Below the pieces are notes generated by a model that was not told where the DNA came from, searched no databases, and saw only the letters and a list, made by a program, of their open reading frames with translations. Position numbers and translations under genes: made by a program. From the NCBI GenBank assembly GCA_002633005.1, contig NMRA01000826.1, positions 1,790 through 65,789 of the forward strand: DNA of 64,000 nucleotides. Reading direction: 5' to 3'. Source of the DNA: Phoronis australis. Lineage: Eukaryota > Phoronida > Phoronidae. Below are positions 57,421 through 64,000 of the stretch, in pieces (the first letter of the stretch is position 1; every line of letters starts with the position of its first letter).

Positions 57421-58321
57421 ATTGTCCAAAATCCAGCTCGCATTGAAAAATGCCAGGTCGCAAAATTTTCTGGCCATTTTCACGTGCCAAAATTGATTTT
57501 TAAGTCATCGAGAAAATTTTTAGATTATGCTCTTACCTGCAGCGTTAGGTACTCTCAAATTTCAGATCTCAAAATTGAGTTCGTGCATGCAGGTACGTCG
57601 TTACTGTTCTTCACGACCGCCATTGAATGGCTCTGGAGCGCAAGGCAAGTTGCTGACGTGAAAGTTGAATCAGTGCTCTCTAACTGACTCGTGCATTCGA
57701 GTAGCTAAGTTTGCGATGTGAAAAAGGAGAAAATGTCCATTGAAAAAGTATCCGCAGTTTTTCTAGGCCTGACCTGCTACTGGCTGTCATCAAAGATTCA
57801 AACTTTTAGTGCAAATTCCCTCCACTTCTTGCTCGCTGCCGAAATTTTGCAACTTAACTTGGGTGTTTGAAAAACATCAGTCGAAAAAAATCCATGAAAC
57901 GATGCCCTAACCGAATGACGTATTTGGATGCGCAGGAACAATTCAGTGCACATTTCACAACAAAATGTGGTACTTATGCTGTTTAATACATACTCAACAA
58001 TTCCATGAAATGAATAGCCTCGAAATAATTCCCGACTCTGTGTGGGTTTCCATTGAGTAATTCGAGTTTGCTCCTCAGTATCTTCAAAGTACAGGAAAAA
58101 TGGGTCAGCCACAAAATGACATGCATGTCACTAGTGTTAAAGGAGAATGCCACCCGATTTAATTAGTCTTGTTTACCTTCTTAATCTGTCTATATCCTCA
58201 TCGCCTCTTATACGGTTGACCTCACCTTGCCGAGAGGTGTCGCGCTAACCTGTGAGGAAGGTGAGAAACGACTCGGCAGTGTCAGTGGTTCGTCTGCAGA
58301 GTGAATGCCGCTATATTGGGA

Positions 58322-58450
58322 TGCATCATTCCTGCTTGCCCGAACTATGAAGCTGCGGGTATATCGTTTCTTCGACTTCCTCAAGATTCCGAAATGCGTA
58401 GGAAGGGGCTCGCGGTAGTGAAGAATGAAAGGTACGCTGTTAATAGCTAG
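58322..58450 (+). pseudogene. THAP-like segment in K3
   Basis: CIIPACPNYEAAGISFLRLP then QDSEMRRKGLAVVKNERYAV, ending at TAG 58448-58450. CxxxxC spacing and the FLRLP block fit a THAP finger. The invariant Trp (RKW in K1) is Gly here, so DNA binding would be lost. It is the longest uninterrupted THAP piece of the family in the window. Confidence 0.65.
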
Positions 58451-58537
58451 GATGAGGCCGTGAAACATCTCCGTGTCTGGCCGGCATTTCGTCAACAGTG
58501 ATTTCTCTGATGAATTCCGTCTTACCAAAGAACTATC

Positions 58538-58700
58538 CATGCTTTCCGTTGCCTGTGCATGTTCACGGCGCCTGTCTAGTATTTCTTGATCAGTGTATTC
58601 TGGTTCGAACTGAGTAGCCTGTGAAACCTAACGATCCGACCCGTGAAGTCTTCGTCGGATGAGCTCTTGACTAAGTCGGGATTGGCGCCAGGCGAATTGC
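58538..58700 (-). pseudogene. P2X7-like segment start in K3
   Basis: The minus strand reads NPDLVKSSSDEDFTGRIV, then after a frameshift FEPEYTDQEILDRRREHAQA and TESMDSS. It is the same start as in K1. The frame then runs across the deletion into antisense THAP DNA (MDSSLVRRNSSEK...). The cysteine-rich half is missing. Confidence 0.5.
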
Positions 58701-58782
58701 CATGCAGATGTTTATTATTCTGCGTTCTGTTTCAAAATGAATTATTCTCATCCTAACCAATGCTTACATGAAACTGAAACAT

Positions 58783-59865
58783 AGACCCTATTCACGCGGC
58801 GGCCATTAAGATCCAAAGCGAGGCTCACTGCGATAAACAAAGTGAAAGTAGACATTGCGCGAGTTAAATAGCCGGTCTTTCGAGTCCAACCTGGATATTA
58901 AATTTTAATGATGTGTCGACAATTAACTACAGAGACGTAGAAAATTACATTAGAGAACAAGTTAAGGCGTCAAAGAGTTGTCTGACGAAAGAGTTTTTTT
59001 TCGGAAAACTCGGTTCGAAACATGAAAAGTAAATATGACCAAATTGCGGCGATCGTAGTGTTACGGATTAAGTATTATGCTGAATGCAGGGTTACGTTTT
59101 TTCTTGTAAATTGTTGATCAAAATACTTTCTACGCGGACCAGGTCATCTGCTCGTATTGTTGACGAGTTGAAGACATATTCGACAGTGGTGTCTGTCATG
59201 TGCAATTAGTCACATCTGATTTAATTTGTTGATCAAGAATATTAACATCAAGCATANNNNNNNNNNNNNNNNNNNNNNNNNNNNNNNNNNNNNNNNNNNN
59301 NNNNNNNNNNNNNNNNNNNNNNNNNNNNNNNNNNNNNNNNNNNNNNNNNNNNNNNNNNNNNNNNNNNNNNNNNNNNNNNNNNNNNNNNNNNNNNNNNNNN
59401 NNNNNNNNNNNNNNTTCAGCGCCTATGCGTTGTTTATTCACCCTCCGTTGCGCACGTGTGCTAGTCAGCAATTCGCACCCGAACTAAAAAATGGGATCTG
59501 ATACAATTTTAGGGGGGGCCATGCCCCCCCCCCCTAAATCCGTGGTCATGAAAACACAGCCTGGCTGGCCCATTCTATGGTCGTTACTATGATGCTTAAC
59601 AACTGAGCGACATAATGCGACAAAATATGATCTAACTTTTCGAAAACATTTATAAATTTTACACGGACATATTTTGCTTCGTCGTGGCAACGACCCAACG
59701 CTTCCGAATCTCAAGATTGTGAAGCAGACAGTTGCGTGTCCGTATTTTTTCTAGCCGTTCGCGGAACAACACGGTCTGAAACACAGAACTACGCCGATAA
59801 GCTAACAGAGCTATCGTAGCGAGCCTCGTTTTGGAATGCGCCTCCTGTCGGCGTGAATAGGGTCT
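58783..59865 (+). mobile_element. Element B nested in K3
   Basis: AGACCCTATTCACGC at the left and its exact reverse complement GCGTGAATAGGGTCT at the right. K2 shows the empty site (ACTGAAACAAAGTCTGTC), and the flanks here fit a 2-bp AT (or TA) duplication. The interior includes the gap 59257-59414 and a family G remnant (59484-59560). Superfamily not assigned. Confidence 0.8.
59257..59414. other. Assembly gap (158 N)
   Basis: Run of N within element B. Reading frames across it are artefacts. Confidence 1.
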
Positions 59866-60948
59866 ATAGTCTGTCTCATTAGATACAATATGTAATGCCT
59901 TGGAGTGCTCGTGAGTGCACATGTTTTGAGAAGCCAGCAATGAATAAACCACTGCGTTACCAGCTTTTGATGCCGGCAACAAAGGTAATTGACCGGGCAC
60001 CGAGTCCATGTGAGCGCATGCTAATTCAGTGTTTGCTGACAGAAAGGTGTTGTGAAACAATTAAGCCTACTCAATTTTATATGCTATGGTCAAATGTTAG
60101 GGGAATCTTTATTTAGAAATACAAATACATTATTCAAATCATTGTTACTGTACAACGTTTGCCCTGAGGGGAAGGGGAACCCAACTTCGCGGCCCCCGAC
60201 AAGTAAGTAGATGTTCAGTTTCGTAAATAATTCACATAAATGGTTCGTGCACATTATTTCTTTGGCTCACTATTATAGTCTTTTCGTGGCTGCAGGAGGT
60301 TTGGTTTCCAACTCTAGCTGGTTCATGTCCGTGCCAGTCCCGGCGGCCGCGACAGGCTTGATCGGATTCCGAGCCACTTGTCGGGATAACGAGTCAGTCC
60401 GACCGTGACCCCGGGCCTAGTGATTGGGTTCCGAGCCACTGGCCAGGATAACAAGCGTTTTGTGTGTTTAGAACTAAAAAATCACTAGTATAAACAACAC
60501 AGATCTAGGTTCTCCTGTCTGTGTTTTACGGAAGAATACTTCGAATTTATCTCCGAACAGACTCCAAACCCCTCTACGGACCTTGAAAAATTGGCCGGCT
60601 GCCGAACTTTGTAGGCTATGGTGTGTCCAAAAACCAGTAAATCCGTAACAGCGAAATAAAGCAACACGTTTTTATAAGAACTCGGTGTCTTTTTAAGGGT
60701 TTTACATCGAAGTTTGATGATTTATTGGTGTTAAACAATGACTTCAAGCGATAAGCTCACACCAGTAACCTGTGTTGTGAACTGCTGACCAGACTGCGTG
60801 TGAAACCGATGACGTCATTGGATAATTTCAACACCTCCGTCTGCCGTCAGGTGTCGGGTAACGCAACCGTACATGTGGTTATGGAGTAGAACTACTCGAT
60901 CTAAATTGATACAAATTAGGTTGTTTTTTGGGTGGCATGCTCCTTTAA

Positions 60949-62409
60949 ATCTCTTTGGAGGTATGAAACAAAGCCGGGATTTGATTTTTACATATTGAGA
61001 AAAGGCGTTTTTTGAAAACTGAATTTGTTGTGTAAAATGAGAGTGACACACTCTATAGGCTGCAGGTCAATTTTAAACCACGCGCGGTCGTTTGTAGTGT
61101 GACGTGATGGGTGCTAGCCTGAACTGTGGGCGCTTATTTAATAATTGTAAATTCTCAAAAGTTGAGGGGGGACGCTTAGTAGATCAGTGAGCGCTTATTA
61201 TGAAACACTTCAAAGGTAGGGAGTAGGCTTGTGGGTGAGCATAGTCGTTAACCTGAGTGTTTGCAGTAATAAGATATTAAAAGACTGCAATGGCAAGAAA
61301 CATAATAATACGATTTTGCGAGGCAAACTCCGTCTTGTAGGGGTGACTTTCTGGATATCGTTACCACATACACTGTACCCTTTTTAGCCAGCCGGAATAA
61401 GTTTGTTTTAAATTGCCCGCTTCAGCTGGAACAAGATTGTTTCTATTGGAGTCTGAACATTTTATGGCGACGGTGATGTGGGGAGTGAAAATTTGCCGGG
61501 GGAGGGGTGGGGGGTGTATGAAGAGAAGAATAAAATGTTTGCTAACCACAATTTTGCATCTAGTACCCGTTTAGTTGCAATAGTCGGCTACGGCCATAGA
61601 ATACAGGGTTTAGAGAACATCTACCTCGGGAAACATCGTCAAAGAATGAATATCAGTTCTGGGTTATATCGGTCCCGGGGAATATCGTAAAGCATCGGGT
61701 CGTTTATAACCACCGGGAATCTATGAGTTCATTTTCAAATTAACCAGTGGCATGTACTCGGGTGCTTAACGGAGCCAAGCCGGTTTACTCTTTCATTCAG
61801 GACGGTCGCTGGTATCTTTTGATGTGCAGCTTTGAAGTGGTGCGGATGCGCGAGTTCTCGCACTTGAATCGCTGGAGTAGGCCTACGCTTTACGTTGGCA
61901 ACAACGTCTGAAAGACAAATCATATTTCGCGCACGTAGCTCAAGAAACAAGTAAAGGGATTTGAGAATTTCTTGACAACTGAAAGTAAAGATGTGGCCGT
62001 CGTTTTGGCGATTAATAGTGTTGTCATTTTCACTTTGGCCGTCATCGTCGAAGCGTTTTCTGGGGTGGAGCTTGCAATAGGTCAATTGGTTATTACTTAA
62101 GACAAGGCTTGCGATAGGTCAATTGGTTATTACTTGAGACGAGGCTTGCAATAGGTCAATTAGTTATTGCTTGAGACAAAGCTGCAAGCTGCTTTGTCAC
62201 AGTGTGTTAAAGCTAAGAAATCTCTTCTCAGAAAGGAACAGATTGAGACCAAATGTAAGTGCTCTAAGTTAAATATTTGCTTGTTGGATGGCATGTTTAT
62301 ATAGTGGTTTTAAACTTGAAGGTTCACAAGATTATTGTGAGGTAGCTCACTTTTGACAATCAAACAAAGCTTTCATTCTGTATGATCATGGTGTTATCAT
62401 TTAATCAAG
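60949..62409. other. Remainder of calnexin intron 2
   Basis: No coding similarity. Contains the 37-bp repeat at 62070-62180 and a G-rich patch at 61496-61518. Confidence 0.4.
62070..62180. repeat. 37-bp tandem repeat, three copies
   Basis: Units start near 62070, 62107 and 62144: GCTTGCAATAGGTCAATTGG, then TTATTACTTGAGACAAG, with few changes. One partial unit occurs near 6711. Confidence 0.9.
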
Positions 62410-62533
62410 GTGGGTGTTGTCTGAAGCCAAGAAGGATGAAACAGATGAAGACATTGCCAAGTATGATGGCAAGTGGTCGGTGGAGGAGCCACAGGATAAC
62501 CCTATGGATGGTGATCTGGGGCTGGTTTTAAAG
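62410..62533 (+). CDS. CANX: Calnexin, coding exon 3 (lectin domain)
   Basis: [20 protein letters not shown], then [21 protein letters not shown]. The W(I/V)[20 protein letters not shown] block is diagnostic of calnexin. Acceptor TTTAATCAAG ends at 62409, donor GTAGTT starts at 62534; phase 2 in, phase 0 out, consistent with exons 2 and 4. Confidence 0.97.
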
Positions 62534-63215
62534 GTAGTTTTATTCTTGATCAACGTTAGCTTGTTTGTTTGTGACTAATACTCCAGTTAAGATGAGTCTA
62601 CCTTATGGCGAGCTCTATTTGATAGCAAAAAAACGAGGTGGTGCTCGAGTGAACTGAAGCTTACAATATCAATAACAGCACAGGGTGCTCAGCGAAGTCA
62701 GCTATGAAAATCACCGACTAGCTGAGCCACATCTGCTGTGTTGGGGAAAGTAGATCCAGAACCCCTAATATGTAATTCCTTGAATTTAGGATGGCCAACA
62801 TTGCCAATTTCTAGAATTGTAGAATTTTTACCGCAGAAGTTTCAAGGAAGTTGTGTTTTTCGTGGAATTGAGGGTAATATAGCATGGAATATAATTTTGA
62901 TTGCTGCAAATATGTGCTAAATTTAAACCATTGAGGAGTTAATGAGCCCGGAAAATATTGGACTGAATAGGAAAATGTTTGAACATAGAATAGCAGTATT
63001 CTGTATGTGCAGTGTAATTACCAAGTTACGTGGATAGTGTCGATTTCAGTGTTCAACTGTTGGTCTGGCTGAATTAAAAAGTCTGCCTGAATTTCAGAAG
63101 GTCCCGGGGTCGAGTCCCATGTCGGTAATCTTTTTGAACTCTTGATATGTCCAAGCATCTACTTAATGCAAACTAAGTATTTGCTTGCGAAAAAACAATT
63201 TAATGATTCTTTCAG

Positions 63216-63292
63216 TCCAAAGCCCGCCATCATGCCATAGCTGCTCCCATGGATAGGCCATATGACTTCTCAGGGAATCCTCTGATTGTGCA
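63216..63292 (+). CDS. CANX: Calnexin, coding exon 4 (lectin domain, gene continues beyond window)
   Basis: SKARHHAIAAPMDRPYDFSG, then NPLIVQ, matching the S(R/K)A(K/R)HHAI...KPLIVQYEV region of calnexin. Acceptor TGATTCTTTCAG ends at 63215 and donor GTAAGT starts at 63293, leaving phase 2 (CA|G). The rest of the lectin domain, the Pro-rich arm, the membrane segment and the cytosolic tail must lie to the right of 64000. Together the four exons encode about 150 residues with no stop or frame conflict. Confidence 0.95.
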
Positions 63293-64000
63293 GTAAGTAG
63301 TTGACATTCTGTTGCTTACTAATAACAGTGACTAGTAAAAGTATGCTTGGCAGATTACAAACGTGTGGGTCTTTAATTGTTGGAACCTGGTTGAGAAAAG
63401 GTATGATTGATTTTACACAGCACACAATTCTAAACACTTTAATTATCTCTTACAGTTACATTCAATGATTGTCTTTATTTACCATTTTCTGGTTCCAGTT
63501 TTTTGGATATGACTGCAGTGGAACTCCTGCTGAGCCCCACCTGGCTCTGTTTTGTAAAATGTTCTGAGTTCGAGGCCTAATCAGGGCAGCATTTTTTTCA
63601 AACTTGTAATTACAGATCTTGGAATTGTCGTCTTTTGGTTTCGATTTCCTCTTATTTGATTTCCAGTTTCCTCTTTTCTCGTCCTTTTTTATCATTAGTT
63701 TGACTTTATTCCTGCTAAAATGTATATTTCAGTTAAATTTTACAACACAAATTGTTTCTATCACTCAAGCCTGTTTGTTGTGGAATGATACCTCATTTTG
63801 CCTCTTGTTTGTCATTGGTCATTCCAAGCTTTGTAATTGCTAGGCAATATAATGTGACCTTGTATGACTAGGCTACCTGCTCTATACATGTATTTTCGTT
63901 GTCCGTGATTATTGTCAAAAGTTTGTCCGATTTTAGTAGAACCTGACTGGAGTGCTTGTGGCAGTTATGTGCTGTTCATCCGGTCATTTTTCCAATGTTG
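63293..64000. other. Calnexin intron 4 (incomplete)
   Basis: Begins with donor GTAAGT. No further calnexin exon is seen before the window ends. A degenerate tRNA-like patch with GAGTTCGAGGCC lies near 63567-63578. Confidence 0.6.

Larger units (their letters stand above)
58141..60944 (+). mobile_element. Kolobok-like transposon K3 in calnexin intron 2
   Basis: AGGAGAATGCCACCCG at the left and the reverse complement of AGGAGCATGCCACCC at the right, with TTAA at 58137-58140 and 60945-60948. Without the nested element B (58783-59865) it is about 1.72 kb and shows the family in single-copy (non-foldback) form: THAP piece, P2X7-like start on the opposite strand, then noncoding sequence. It has no transposase core. 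Confidence 0.85.

Noticed and set aside
59196-59501. 91-codon frames on both strands
   Set aside because: They span the 158-N gap inside element B.

Overview
This window is animal (metazoan) nuclear DNA, most likely from a marine invertebrate; I cannot name the species. It has spliced genes with GT-AG introns, a calnexin gene, a DUF229-family gene, BEL/Pao and non-LTR retrotransposons, Kolobok-like TTAA transposons, tRNA-like SINE sequence and many short inverted-repeat elements. There are two assembly gaps (20239-20857, 59257-59414) and single Ns near 11323 and 45667. Nothing looks bacterial or operon-like.

Only two host genes are well supported, both on the + strand. One is a DUF229 / alkaline-phosphatase-superfamily protein in one long exon (41789-43720, 643 aa, membrane anchored). 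The other is the 5' part of a calnexin gene: four coding exons at 54989-55162, 55617-55693, 62410-62533 and 63216-63292, in consistent phase and running off the right edge. Its 6.7-kb second intron is filled with nested transposons.

Most of the rest is layered mobile DNA. From 9865 to 18090 a broken LINE is split by a Kolobok-like transposon (10141-15813, TTAA target duplication) and by a 1.28-kb repeat (16630-17907). The Kolobok copy is itself split by a 1.8-kb block and by a 1.9-kb inverted-repeat element carrying a GGGGTACGTACACTAC array. From 21435 to 28004 lies a BEL/Pao element on the minus strand. Its LTRs are about 99.3% identical by eye, yet its RT core is deleted, its catalytic residues are mutated, and an 843-bp solo LTR sits in its gag. 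From 37951 to 40826 a second Kolobok copy forms a huge foldback with arms of about 1.28 kb. A third copy (58141-60944) lies in the calnexin intron and holds another transposon.

The most unusual material is fourfold. (1) The Kolobok-like family carries pieces of a THAP zinc-finger reading frame and, convergent to it, pieces resembling the cysteine-rich cytoplasmic domain of P2X7 receptors. (2) A composite repeat, present twice in opposite orientation, bears up to 8-9 CTCF-consensus-like sites per copy. (3) There is a nearly perfect 307-bp inverted repeat at 52033-53002. (4) There are several satellite arrays (63-bp, about 140-bp, GTACGTAC and GGTCTCGCGACGGACC types). Regions 28.1-36.5 kb, 48.6-52.0 kb and 53.0-55.0 kb show no convincing gene.
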